Below are positions 9,811 to 18,718 of a stretch of DNA of 64,000 nt, in pieces; the first letter of the stretch is position 1; the number at the start of each line of letters is the position of its first letter. The DNA is from Uliginosibacterium gangwonense DSM 18521 (GTDB taxonomy: Bacteria; Pseudomonadota; Gammaproteobacteria; Burkholderiales; Rhodocyclaceae). The DNA lies in contig NZ_KB892834.1 in NCBI RefSeq assembly GCF_000373965.1, positions 302,600 to 366,599 of the forward strand. Reading direction: 5' to 3'. Under the pieces are notes generated by a model. It searched no databases, was not told the origin of the DNA, and was given only the letters and a program-made list of their open reading frames with translations. The translations under genes and the position numbers were made by a program.

Positions 9811-12065
9811 CCCTTATCTGTAGCTTCAGCCGCCTTGCGGTGCTGTATCCATTGCAAAAGGTCCGTCGCCGTCATCGGCCTGCCAAACAGATAGCCTTGT
9901 GCCTCGCGGCAACCCAGTTGCTGTAACAGCATTGCCTGCTCTTCGGTTTCCACCCCTTCGGCAATCACCTGGATGCCAAGCTTCTGCCCCAGCTGGATCA
10001 CCACCCCGGCAATACTGGCTTCGATCTCGCCTTCACGCAGATCCTGCACAAAGGCACGGTCGATCTTCAGGCGGTCGAATTTCAATTCCTTCAATTGCGC
10101 CAAGGACGAAAAACCAATGCCAAAGTCATCAATAGCCAACTGGATGCCTTGGGCGCGAATGGCTTCCAGGGTTGCATGTACGTAGGAAGCATGTTCCATG
10201 GCCACCGATTCGGTTACTTCCAGCTCCAGATTATGCGGATCAATTCCGCTCGCCGCTACAACCTGCTTGAGGCGCCAGAGAAAATCGGGCTGACGGAATT
10301 GGACGGCCGACACATTCACCGCCATGCGCACACCTGCCACGCCATGCTGGTGCAGAAACGATAGCATCGACAAGGCTTCGCGCAACACGAAGTAGCCGAT
10401 ATCCCGGATCAGGCCGGATTGCTCGGCGACTGGAATAAATCGGTCTGGCCCGATCAATTCACCGGATTCGGTACGCCAGCGAACCAGCGCCTCCAGCCCA
10501 AGCAATTTGCCCGTTCCCAATGCCACCTGGGGTTGAAAGACCACAAACAGCCCGGTGCTGCGCAAACTTTGACGCAAGCCATTGAGCATGGTGACCCGCT
10601 CCAGGGTGCGGCGGGACAACTCCGGGGTGTACCACACCAATTGCCCACGTTGACTAGCCTTGGCCTGCCGCAAAGCCTGAAATGCCGCCTCCAGTGCCGC
10701 CGCGCCACCTTCGGTCTCAACATCGCCCAGGCGGGTCAGGCCAATGCTCACCGACACCATGGTCTCCTCACCCAGCACAGCCAGGGGCGTGGCAAAATTC
10801 GGCAGCAAAATAGCGGGGGTCACCAAGCTGTCTTCGCCCAGCACGGCAAACACGTCTGCGGCGATCCGCGCCAAGCTCACCTGCATGGGCAGGCTGCGGC
10901 GCAGGCGTTCCTTCAAGGCGCGCAGAAGGGCATCGCCAAACGCCTGCCCCAGTGCATCGTTGATCTCACCAAAATGGTCAATGTCGATCAGCGACAAAAC
11001 CATCGGCTTATGCCTGTGTTCTTGATAGGCTGCGTCAAGCTGCTCGGTCAGGTTGCGTCGGTTGGGCAGGCCCAGCAGGCGATCAAAGTAGGCATCATGA
11101 TGGAGGCGTTCCAACAAGGCCCGATTGTCAAGACACGAGGCAAAGTGCCCGACAAAGGTATCAATTACGCTGTCATCCACCAGATCCGGCTCCAGCGTTT
11201 CACTCACCACAAAGAGCAGCAGAAAATGCCCGTCATGGGCCTGGATTCGCAAGGCGACACCGCGTTGGCACCAACGTATAACCTCGTGTTCGAGCACACG
11301 ACAACAACATTCCAAAACGACTTTGTCATCCAGCTCTTCCAGCGACTTGCCTACATATCGGCTATACGCATCGGAAGCCCAGATGGTCTGGATCTGGCTA
11401 TAGGCAGCCCCCGCCTCTCCCAGTATGACAAAGCCTTCGGCTTGGCACTGCAACAGGCTGGCAAACTGTGCAAGTGTGCCTCGCACAAACGCGAGTTCAT
11501 CCACTTCACTGATCAGTGCGTTACCGGCCTGGATGATGTGGCGCAACTGGCTGCGCCCTCGCTCGATGGCATGAATCTGGCGATAGGCCCGTACCGCAGA
11601 AGCCAGGCAGGTGTAGAGGTGGCCACGCGTAAGTTCGGACTTGGTCCGATAGTCATTGATATCGTAATCGCGGATTGCGGAGATCTCTGGCGCAAAACCC
11701 GGCTGCCCGGTATGCAGGATGATGCGGGTATCCGTAATGCGTAGATCATTGCGGATGGCCTTGACCAAGGCGAGCCCGGCATGTTCATGCTCCATGACCA
11801 CATCAAGCAGGATGGCTGCGATATTGCGCTCAAGGCGAAGGATTTCCAGTGCCTCGCCCGCATTATGGGCATTCAGGAACTCAAGCCGCCGATCCAGGAT
11901 CAGCACATCGCGCAGGGCAAACTCAATGGACTGGTGGACACTGGTGTCGTCATCCACTATCAGCACGCGCCAAACGTGTTGCGTAGGCAAAACCTGCTCA
12001 GCGGCCTCCTCGCCAAGGAAACCGATGAAATCCGTTTCATGCTCGTTGTGCTTATCAAGCGTCAT
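9807..12065 (-). CDS. Response regulator with DUF3369, degenerate GGDEF and EAL domains (c-di-GMP phosphodiesterase)
   Basis: A 752-residue protein. The receiver domain (~33-160) has VDDD and phospho-acceptor Asp88 in AAILLDVVM. A DUF3369-like region follows (~170-320). The GGDEF domain is recognisable (FDRLLGLPNRRNL) but its signature reads AADVF, so cyclase activity should be lost. The EAL domain keeps GLEALVRW, DDFGIGFSSLAQL and KIDRAFVQ, so c-di-GMP hydrolysis is likely. It is convergent with the kinase gene, and I infer they form a two-component pair. Confidence 0.92.
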   Translation of the reverse strand: MTLDKHNEHETDFIGFLGEEAAEQVLPTQHVWRVLIVDDDTSVHQSIEFALRDVLILDRRLEFLNAHNAGEALEILRLERNIAAILLDVVMEHEHAGLALVKAIRNDLRITDTRIILHTGQPGFAPEISAIRDYDINDYRTKSELTRGHLYTCLASAVRAYRQIHAIERGRSQLRHIIQAGNALISEVDELAFVRGTLAQFASLLQCQAEGFVILGEAGAAYSQIQTIWASDAYSRYVGKSLEELDDKVVLECCCRVLEHEVIRWCQRGVALRIQAHDGHFLLLFVVSETLEPDLVDDSVIDTFVGHFASCLDNRALLERLHHDAYFDRLLGLPNRRNLTEQLDAAYQEHRHKPMVLSLIDIDHFGEINDALGQAFGDALLRALKERLRRSLPMQVSLARIAADVFAVLGEDSLVTPAILLPNFATPLAVLGEETMVSVSIGLTRLGDVETEGGAAALEAAFQALRQAKASQRGQLVWYTPELSRRTLERVTMLNGLRQSLRSTGLFVVFQPQVALGTGKLLGLEALVRWRTESGELIGPDRFIPVAEQSGLIRDIGYFVLREALSMLSFLHQHGVAGVRMAVNVSAVQFRQPDFLWRLKQVVAASGIDPHNLELEVTESVAMEHASYVHATLEAIRAQGIQLAIDDFGIGFSSLAQLKELKFDRLKIDRAFVQDLREGEIEASIAGVVIQLGQKLGIQVIAEGVETEEQAMLLQQLGCREAQGYLFGRPMTATDLLQWIQHRKAAEATDKG

Positions 12066-12251
12066 TGCCGCAGGACCCCGCCTTCCCCTTACCGAAAGAA
12101 CCGCCAGCGCACACTCACAGCGAATATGTCCCTATTGCGGCATACTACGCAGGTGCTAGCGTATCTCAAAATACTTTTCAACTGATACGCCTGTTGGTCA
12201 AACTTGTTGCACATGCAATCCTGGCCCGCCTCATAGAACCTGTCTGCACGC

Positions 12252-13055
12252 TCATTGCGGTCTGAGCATCACAAATTTTACATGTTCAGACTCCCCCGGA
12301 CGCAGGGAGACTTGCTGGTAATGAATCTGGCCACGCAGGGGGTGGAGAAAGCCACGTTCGCCCCCTTGACGTTCGAGTACGTTGTGCTGTTTCCAGAAGC
12401 GAGCGAAATCCGGGCTGGCCGCAGAGAGTTCCTCCACCAGACGCAAGAGTGCGGGTTCTTCCAGGCGGCTACGACAATCGGCGCGAAATTCCGCTGTGAT
12501 GCGCCGCGCCCGACTATCCCAATCGAGCAGAAAACTACGTGCCTGCGGGGCCAGGAATACATAACGCAGCATGTTCGGCAAAGGCTCGCCTGCCTGTCGG
12601 GGCTGGTCGAGCCAGCCGGTAAACAACTCGGCAGCAGCGGCGTTCCAGCCCAGGATGTCCCAATAGCGCCCCATCAGGTAGGCGGGCACCTGGATATCAT
12701 TGAGCAATTCGATCAGCAGCGTGGGCGCGTCATCGCTTTCTGCCAGACTGCCTTGGGGGTCGCGGCGATCCGCCATCTCGAACAGGTAGGCCCGCTCGCT
12801 ACGGGTCAGGTGCAGGGCGATCGCCAGCCGATCCAGGGTTTCAGCCGAAACATTCACTTCCCGCCCCTGTTCAATCCAGGTGTACCAAGTGGGGCTGATG
12901 CCAATCAGCTGGGCCATCTCCTCGCGGCGCAAGCCACTGGTGCGCCGCCGGTTGCCTGCGGGCAGGCCAAAATCGGCAGGCTGGCTGCGGTTGCGGATGA
13001 TCTGGAGGAACTCACCCAGCTCCTTGCGCCGGGCGATTGCCGCTTCGTTTTTCAC
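12252..13055 (-). CDS. XRE-type helix-turn-helix transcriptional regulator with MmyB-like ligand domain
   Basis: A 267-residue regulator. The N-terminal helix-turn-helix includes TSGLRREEMAQLIGISPTWY followed by TWIEQGREVNVS. Residues ~100-265 match the MmyB/PAS-like ligand-binding region (YLMGRYWDILGWNAAAAELF). Relatives often control a neighbouring oxidoreductase or transporter gene, but no such gene is adjacent here. The end of the gene lies 186 bp from the EAL regulator start. Its start lies 16 bp from the palindromic repeat at 13072, which may affect its promoter. Confidence 0.88.
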   Translation of the reverse strand: MKNEAAIARRKELGEFLQIIRNRSQPADFGLPAGNRRRTSGLRREEMAQLIGISPTWYTWIEQGREVNVSAETLDRLAIALHLTRSERAYLFEMADRRDPQGSLAESDDAPTLLIELLNDIQVPAYLMGRYWDILGWNAAAAELFTGWLDQPRQAGEPLPNMLRYVFLAPQARSFLLDWDSRARRITAEFRADCRSRLEEPALLRLVEELSAASPDFARFWKQHNVLERQGGERGFLHPLRGQIHYQQVSLRPGESEHVKFVMLRPQ

Positions 13056-13071
13056 GTATTGCCCCCTATTT

Positions 13072-13212
13072 GAACCTGTTCACAATCTGTAGCGAGAGGC
13101 CGTCAGCGGGACGAAGAGCAGCGCAGAAACCGGAGTTTATTCGAATAAATGAGGATTTCGAGCAGCGCATGAGTTCCGATCACGGCCTCACAGTAAGATT
13201 GTGAATAGGTTC
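13072..13212. repeat. Palindromic MITE-like element, copy A (complete, 141 bp)
   Basis: The termini GAACCTGTTCACAATCT and AGATTGTGAATAGGTTC match in 16 of 17 positions when inverted. Subterminal AGGCCGT/ACGGCCT and a central perfect palindrome TTTATTCGAATAAA let the whole element fold on itself. It is flanked by TTT on both sides, a possible 3-bp target duplication. Shorter relatives lie at 31894 and 58802. It separates the XRE regulator from leuC and encodes nothing recognisable. Confidence 0.8.
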
Positions 13213-13371
13213 TTTGGTATTACTTCCAATACTAGTATAGGCACTGGTCTTGTTCGGGTATAGAGGGCTGGGTAATATCCGTTCCACTCACTGGGGAACT
13301 TATAAACCGATATATCGCCCCGGTAACCCGAACAACGCGCCCGACAAGGGCCTCTGCGAGGAATAAACGCC

Positions 13372-14778
13372 ATGGCCGGCAAGACCCTTTATGACAAATT
13401 GTGGGACAGCCACGTCGTCCGCCAGGAAGAGGACGGTACCTGTCTGCTCTACATCGACCGTCACCTCATGCATGAAGTGACCAGCCCGCAAGCCTTTGAA
13501 GGCCTGCGTCTGGCGGGCCGCAAGGCCTGGCGCAGCTCCTCCATTGTGGCCGTGCCTGACCACAACACGCCGACCAACCATTGGGATCGTGACATCGAAG
13601 ACCCGATCTCCAAGGCACAAGTGGATACGCTGGACGCCAACATCAAGGAATTCGGCGCCCTGGTGTACTTCCCGTTCAAGCATGCCAATCAGGGGATCAT
13701 CCATGTGATCGCCCCGGAAAATGGGGCCACGCTGCCGGGTATGACGGTGGTGTGCGGCGATAGCCACACCGCCACGCACGGCGCCTTCGGTGCGCTGGCG
13801 CACGGCATCGGCACCTCGGAAGTGGAACACGTGCTCGCCACCCAGACCCTGGTGCAGAAGAAATCCCGCGCTATGCTCATCAAGGTGGAAGGGCAACTCG
13901 GCGCTGGCGTGACGGCCAAGGACGTGGCGCTGGCCATCATCGGCAAGATCGGCACCGCTGGCGGCACGGGCTACTGCATTGAATTCGCAGGCTCCGCGAT
14001 CCGTGGCCTGTCGATGGAAGGACGCATGACGGTCTGCAACCTTGCCATTGAAGCGGGTGCCCGTGCTGGCATCATCGCCGCTGACGACACCACCGTCGCC
14101 TACCTGCAAGGCCGTACCCACGCCCCCAAGGGCGCAGACTGGGACAAGGCCGTGGCCTACTGGAAGACCCTGCACTCCGACGCAGACGCCAAGTTTGATG
14201 CCGTGGTGGAAATCCCCGCCGCATCAATCGAGCCGCAAATCACCTGGGGCACCTCGCCCGAGCAAGTGCTGGCCGTGGGTGGCACCGTGCCGAATCCGGC
14301 CAAGGAAGCGGACCCAGTCAAGCGCGCCAGCATTGAACGTGCGCTGCAATACATGGGCTTGCAGGCCGACATGAAGCTCACCGACATCACCATCGACAAG
14401 GTGTTCATTGGCTCCTGCACCAATTCCCGCATCGAAGACATGCGAGCAGCAGCGGCCGTGGTCAAGGGCAAGAAGGTTGCAGCCAATGTGAAGCTGGCAC
14501 TTGCTGTGCCGGGCTCCGGCATCGTCAAGCGTCAGGCAGAAGCCGAGGGGCTGGACAAGATCTTCATTGCAGCCGGTTTTGAATGGCGTGAGCCGGGCTG
14601 CTCGATGTGTCTGGCCATGAATGCTGACCGCCTCTCGGCCGGTGAGCGCTGCGCCTCCACCTCCAACCGCAACTTTGAAGGCCGTCAGGGTCCTGGTGGG
14701 CGTACCCATCTGGTCAGCCCGGCCATGGCTGCCGCCGCCGCGATTGCCGGTCATTTTGTTGACATCCGCCAAGCCTGA
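13372..14778 (+). CDS. leuC: 3-isopropylmalate dehydratase large subunit
   Basis: A 468-residue LeuC. With LeuD it isomerises 2- to 3-isopropylmalate in leucine synthesis. The Fe-S cluster cysteines are in [12 protein letters not shown] and [31 protein letters not shown] and [10 protein letters not shown] are typical. The start ATG is preceded by GCGAGGAATAAACGCC. leuD follows after 14 bp. leuB, often next in betaproteobacteria, is not here. Confidence 0.97.
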   Translation: MAGKTLYDKLWDSHVVRQEEDGTCLLYIDRHLMHEVTSPQAFEGLRLAGRKAWRSSSIVAVPDHNTPTNHWDRDIEDPISKAQVDTLDANIKEFGALVYFPFKHANQGIIHVIAPENGATLPGMTVVCGDSHTATHGAFGALAHGIGTSEVEHVLATQTLVQKKSRAMLIKVEGQLGAGVTAKDVALAIIGKIGTAGGTGYCIEFAGSAIRGLSMEGRMTVCNLAIEAGARAGIIAADDTTVAYLQGRTHAPKGADWDKAVAYWKTLHSDADAKFDAVVEIPAASIEPQITWGTSPEQVLAVGGTVPNPAKEADPVKRASIERALQYMGLQADMKLTDITIDKVFIGSCTNSRIEDMRAAAAVVKGKKVAANVKLALAVPGSGIVKRQAEAEGLDKIFIAAGFEWREPGCSMCLAMNADRLSAGERCASTSNRNFEGRQGPGGRTHLVSPAMAAAAAIAGHFVDIRQA

Positions 14779-14792
14779 TTGAGGAGATACAG

Positions 14793-15431
14793 ATGAAAGC
14801 CTTTACCCGACTCAATGGGCTGGTGTGCCCGCTTGATCGCACCAACGTCGACACCGACGCGATCATCCCCAAGCAGTTCCTCAAGTCGATCAAGCGTAGC
14901 GGCTTCGGCCCCTTCCTGTTCGATGAATGGCGCTACACCAACTATGGTGAGCCCGGCATGGACTGCACGAACCGCCCAAAGAACCCGGACTTCGTACTCA
15001 ACCAGCCGCGCTACCAAGGTGCACAGGTGTTGATCGCCCGCGACAACTTCGGTTGCGGCTCCAGCCGTGAGCATGCCCCCTGGGCCATCGAAGATTACGG
15101 CTTCCGCGTCATCATCGCCCCCTCGTTTGCCGACATCTTCTTTTCCAACACCTACAAGAATGGCCTGCTGCCCATCGTGGCCAGCGCCGAGATTGTGGAT
15201 CGTCTGTTCAAGGAATGTGCCGCAAGCGAAGGCTATAAGCTGGATGTGGATCTGGAAGCCCAGACCGTGACCACCCCGAGTGGTTTCAGCTTCAAGTTCG
15301 ACATCACCCCGCACCGCAAGCATTGCATGCTCAACGGCCTGGATGAAATCGGCCTGACGCTGGTGCACGCTGAAGAAATCAAGGCTTTTGAGGCTAAGCA
15401 TAAGGCCGCTCAACCCTGGCTGTTTGCCTGA
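14793..15431 (+). CDS. leuD: 3-isopropylmalate dehydratase small subunit
   Basis: A 212-residue LeuD, the swivelling partner of LeuC. The signature motifs [18 protein letters not shown] and [15 protein letters not shown] are intact. A clear GAGGAG lies before the ATG. It is co-transcribed with leuC and directly followed by an OsmC-like gene rather than leuB. Confidence 0.96.
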   Translation: MKAFTRLNGLVCPLDRTNVDTDAIIPKQFLKSIKRSGFGPFLFDEWRYTNYGEPGMDCTNRPKNPDFVLNQPRYQGAQVLIARDNFGCGSSREHAPWAIEDYGFRVIIAPSFADIFFSNTYKNGLLPIVASAEIVDRLFKECAASEGYKLDVDLEAQTVTTPSGFSFKFDITPHRKHCMLNGLDEIGLTLVHAEEIKAFEAKHKAAQPWLFA

Positions 15432-15459
15432 AGATTTTTGTGTCTGAAGTATTTGCTTG

Positions 15460-15867
15460 ATGATCCAAGCCCAGAACCTTGCAACTGCGTACCAAACACA
15501 ATTTGGCAACACAGTCATGCAATGCCTTGCCGACACCTCGCCCCACAAGGGCGGGAGCGGCAAGGGTTTTCGCCCCCATGAATTACTGGAAGCCGCGCTG
15601 GCAAGCTGCATGAATATGAGCCTGCGCATGTACGCCGAAGCGCACGACCTGCCCTGGGCAGGCACGTCGATTGAAGTCACGCTGGACCGCAGCCAAGCGG
15701 GCCAGACGATATTTGATTACTGCGTCCGCTTCGATCCGGCCACCTCGCCCGACGCCCAAGTCCGCCTACTGCGGGTGCTGGAGCATTGCCCGGTACGCAA
15801 GACCTTGAGCGGATCGTTGGCTTTCCGGGATGCCACCCAGGCACCCCAGACCCCGTCTGAAACCTGA
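15460..15867 (+). CDS. OsmC-like family protein
   Basis: About 135 residues of the OsmC/Ohr-like fold. HKGGSGKGFRPHELLEAALASC contains the N-terminal redox cysteine, and EHCPVRKTLSG the second. This spacing is typical of OsmC-like peroxide or thiol-reactive proteins, though the substrate is unknown. ATG at 15460 is chosen over a TTG three bases upstream. It may be read from the leuCD transcript, as only 28 bp separate them. Confidence 0.85.
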   Translation: MIQAQNLATAYQTQFGNTVMQCLADTSPHKGGSGKGFRPHELLEAALASCMNMSLRMYAEAHDLPWAGTSIEVTLDRSQAGQTIFDYCVRFDPATSPDAQVRLLRVLEHCPVRKTLSGSLAFRDATQAPQTPSET

Positions 15868-15876
15868 AACTCCCGC

Positions 15877-16311
15877 CTATTTTTTCAGCGCGTCACGAAT
15901 CTCACGCAGCAGCAACACGTCTTCCGGCTCGGCAGGCGCCTTAACAGGTTCCGGCTCGGGTACTGGCTGGCGCTTGAGGCGGTTGATCTGTTTGATCATC
16001 ACGAAGATCACAAACGCCAGGATCAGAAAGTTGAGCGAGATGGTCAGGAATTTGCCCCAGGCTAGCACAGGCACGCCTGCCTTGCGCAGCGCCTCCAGAT
16101 TGTCTGCCACACCCACGGGAATCGTACCCAGCACCGCGTAGAGGTTGGAGAAGTCGACTTTGCCGGTCACGGCACTGACCAGAGGCATGATCATGTCGCC
16201 CACCATCGAGTCGACGATCTTGCCAAACGCCCCGCCGATGATCACCCCCACCGCCAGGTCGATCACATTACCTTTGAGGGCGAACTCCTTGAACTCACTG
16301 ATTATGCTCAT
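15877..16311 (-). CDS. mscL: Large-conductance mechanosensitive channel
   Basis: A 144-residue MscL with the N-terminal helix [20 protein letters not shown], the pore motif [19 protein letters not shown], and TM2 in [19 protein letters not shown]. The charged tail holds the usual C-terminal bundle [12 protein letters not shown]. It forms a homopentamer that releases solutes at hypo-osmotic shock. It converges with the OsmC-like gene with 9 bp between them. Confidence 0.97.
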   Translation of the reverse strand: MSIISEFKEFALKGNVIDLAVGVIIGGAFGKIVDSMVGDMIMPLVSAVTGKVDFSNLYAVLGTIPVGVADNLEALRKAGVPVLAWGKFLTISLNFLILAFVIFVMIKQINRLKRQPVPEPEPVKAPAEPEDVLLLREIRDALKK

Positions 16312-16534
16312 CTTTATTCTCCGGTTTAGAACAGATTTTCAGGGGCACGCACTGCGAAGTCTGACTGAACAGGCGCCAGGCGACAATCTGCCTTGATGTG
16401 CGCAATCTGGCAATTTAGGCAAGTATTTGCAACGACCGTACATCGGCATGACGCACACCAAGCGTGGCATGTATCAAAAGGCATAGAAAACAGTAGGGTA
16501 TGATGCGGCTTCCATCTTTCAGGAAACTGTTTGG

Positions 16535-18718
16535 ATGCATCTGCGAATCGCCACTGCCATGCGCGTGCTGGGCTTTGTACTGGGCGGCTTTTTTGCCTTG
16601 TCGGCCGCCATTGTGCTCTTTGTGTGGGCCAGCTTCGACGCCAGCCGCGCCGGGGCGGGCATGGCACAGTATTTCCACGACCAGTACCAGCGCACGCTGC
16701 ACCTGGGCGAAGAGCCTATTCTGCGCATGCGCCCCTTCCCAGTGCTGGAGCTACGCAAGGTCAGCCTCTCGGAGCCAGGCAAAAGTGCGCCGTTTGCCAG
16801 TGCTGAGCGCATCCGGATCAAGCTGCAACTCATCCCGCTGCTGCTGCACCAGACGGTGATGCAGAGCATTGCCTTTGAAAAACTGGAACTGAATCTGGCG
16901 CACACCCCCGATCAGGGCTGGAACCTTGCCGATCTGCTCGCCGGTGGCGAAGGTTTGCAGGAGATGCCCTGGCTGGTGCAACTGGACAGGCTGGATGTGG
17001 ATAACGCCCAGTTGAACCTGGAAGACAAGGCTACGAATACCAAGCTCTCACTCACCGAGCTGGGGCTGCATACCGGTTCCCTGCGCAACGCCGTGCCCGG
17101 TAATGTGCAAGTGCGCGGAGTGGCCCATCCAGCCGGTAGCAATGAAGAAGTCAAACTGAGCATCGAGGCCCACTACACCCTGAAGGAACAACTGGCGGCC
17201 GGCCAGCTTGACCGCCTGCACATCCAGTTCGATGGCGACACCCTGGGTCTCAAGGGGGCTTCGTGCAACCTCGATGGCAACGGTCTGGTCTGGCAAACAG
17301 GCGGCAACAAACTCAATCTGGCGGGTGCCAGCCTGCATCTGCGCGGCGCGCTGGGCGAGCAGGCGCTGGAGTTTTCGGGCGATCTGGCCACGCTGGCGCG
17401 TGACGGGGTAGGGCTGGACGGCAAGGATTGGAAGGCCGATCTGGTGATCCGCAAACTGGATCGTGAAACCCGCCTGCACGCCGATATCCCGACCCTGAGC
17501 AAAACCCCGGACGGTTTCCAGGCCGCAGTGTTCCATAGCTCGGTGGAACATCATAGCGGCAAGCAAAGCCTAAACTTCAAAGCCGATGGCCCGATGAACG
17601 TGGACTTCAACCACGGGGTCGTCAGCCTGCCAGTCAGCCAGGGAGCGCTGAACCTAGAATCCACGCTGCTGCGCGGTGGCAAGGCAAATCTGCCCCTCAA
17701 GGGGAAAGTGGTCTGGCACCGTGCGGGCGAGAAACAGGTCAATACCATCGAACTGGCGTTGAGCCTGCTCAGTGGCAAAGATGCGCTTGATCTGGCCGGA
17801 ACCTTACAACAGGTCTGGCCGCCGCGCGGGCAAATGGATGTGGGTACGGCACACCTGGACCTGGATCGCCTACTCACCCCAGTCGGCCTGCAAGACGGCT
17901 TGGCCAATGCCTTGCCCGCCTTGGGAGAGGCCAGCCTGACCGGCAAGCTCAATCTGGCCCAGCTTCGCGCCAGAGGTATACGGCTCAATACGCTCAAAGG
18001 AGCCCTGAACCTGGATCAGGGCAAGCTCGCCTTGAATGGGTTACAGGCTGATCTGTACAGCGGCAAGCTCTCGGGCGATCTGGTGGAAGAGCTGGGCAGC
18101 GGGCATTTCGACTTCAAGGGCGAATTTGAGCAGATCGCACTCTGGCCCCTGGCCCGTGACCTGGGCCGCCGTCTGCCGCTGGCAGGCGAATTCAGCGGCA
18201 GCCACACACTGAGCGGCAGTTTCAAGGCAGGCCAGCCCGTGACTGCCAGCCTGCAAGGGGCGGTACGCTGGAAGATCCAGAACGGCTCGATTCAGGGGCT
18301 GGACATGGCACGCAGCCTGCGCGAATTTCACACTTCTATCCGTGCTGGCAAAGCCACGGCACGCAGCTCCAGCGTCAGCGAAAATATGCTGATCACCGCT
18401 GCCAGCAGCCGTTTTGTGTTCGATAATGGGAAACTCGTTGCCGACAGCATTGTCGCAGGCAATGACTGGCTGAGCTTGAGCGGCAGCGGTACGGCAGACC
18501 TCAATAGCGACGAGATCGACTTCAGCTTGAAGACCGATATTCTCCCCAAGGTTGCCACCACATCCGCCCGAGACCTGATTGATCTACGCGGCAAACCGAT
18601 TCCGATCCGCCTGAAGGGTAAATCGGTCGGGCCGGACGTGCGCTTTGAGCCCACGCTCCAATTGGCTGCAAGCAATACGCGCAAGATGCTTGCGCCTGTA
18701 CACAGGGTTTCCAGGTAG
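16535..18718 (+). CDS. AsmA family protein
   Basis: A 727-residue protein with one N-terminal membrane anchor (~9-34) and a long periplasmic body rich in beta strands. The C-terminal block (SGTADLNSDEIDFSLKTDI, IPIRLKGKSVGPDVRF) is the AsmA signature. The family is linked to outer-membrane assembly and bridge-like lipid transport between the membranes. The role of this member is not known. AGGAAA lies upstream of the ATG. The stop TAG overlaps the GTG start of cca by one base, so they are coupled. Confidence 0.85.
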   Translation: MHLRIATAMRVLGFVLGGFFALSAAIVLFVWASFDASRAGAGMAQYFHDQYQRTLHLGEEPILRMRPFPVLELRKVSLSEPGKSAPFASAERIRIKLQLIPLLLHQTVMQSIAFEKLELNLAHTPDQGWNLADLLAGGEGLQEMPWLVQLDRLDVDNAQLNLEDKATNTKLSLTELGLHTGSLRNAVPGNVQVRGVAHPAGSNEEVKLSIEAHYTLKEQLAAGQLDRLHIQFDGDTLGLKGASCNLDGNGLVWQTGGNKLNLAGASLHLRGALGEQALEFSGDLATLARDGVGLDGKDWKADLVIRKLDRETRLHADIPTLSKTPDGFQAAVFHSSVEHHSGKQSLNFKADGPMNVDFNHGVVSLPVSQGALNLESTLLRGGKANLPLKGKVVWHRAGEKQVNTIELALSLLSGKDALDLAGTLQQVWPPRGQMDVGTAHLDLDRLLTPVGLQDGLANALPALGEASLTGKLNLAQLRARGIRLNTLKGALNLDQGKLALNGLQADLYSGKLSGDLVEELGSGHFDFKGEFEQIALWPLARDLGRRLPLAGEFSGSHTLSGSFKAGQPVTASLQGAVRWKIQNGSIQGLDMARSLREFHTSIRAGKATARSSSVSENMLITAASSRFVFDNGKLVADSIVAGNDWLSLSGSGTADLNSDEIDFSLKTDILPKVATTSARDLIDLRGKPIPIRLKGKSVGPDVRFEPTLQLAASNTRKMLAPVHRVSR

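Noticed and set aside
10419-11744. A 441-codon plus-strand frame opposite the EAL regulator.
   Set aside because: Antisense shadow of a conserved multi-domain gene; no family features.
12234-12250. GAACCTGTCTGCAC near the end of the XRE regulator gene, like the MITE terminus.
   Set aside because: Only a partial match and no second end; probably chance.
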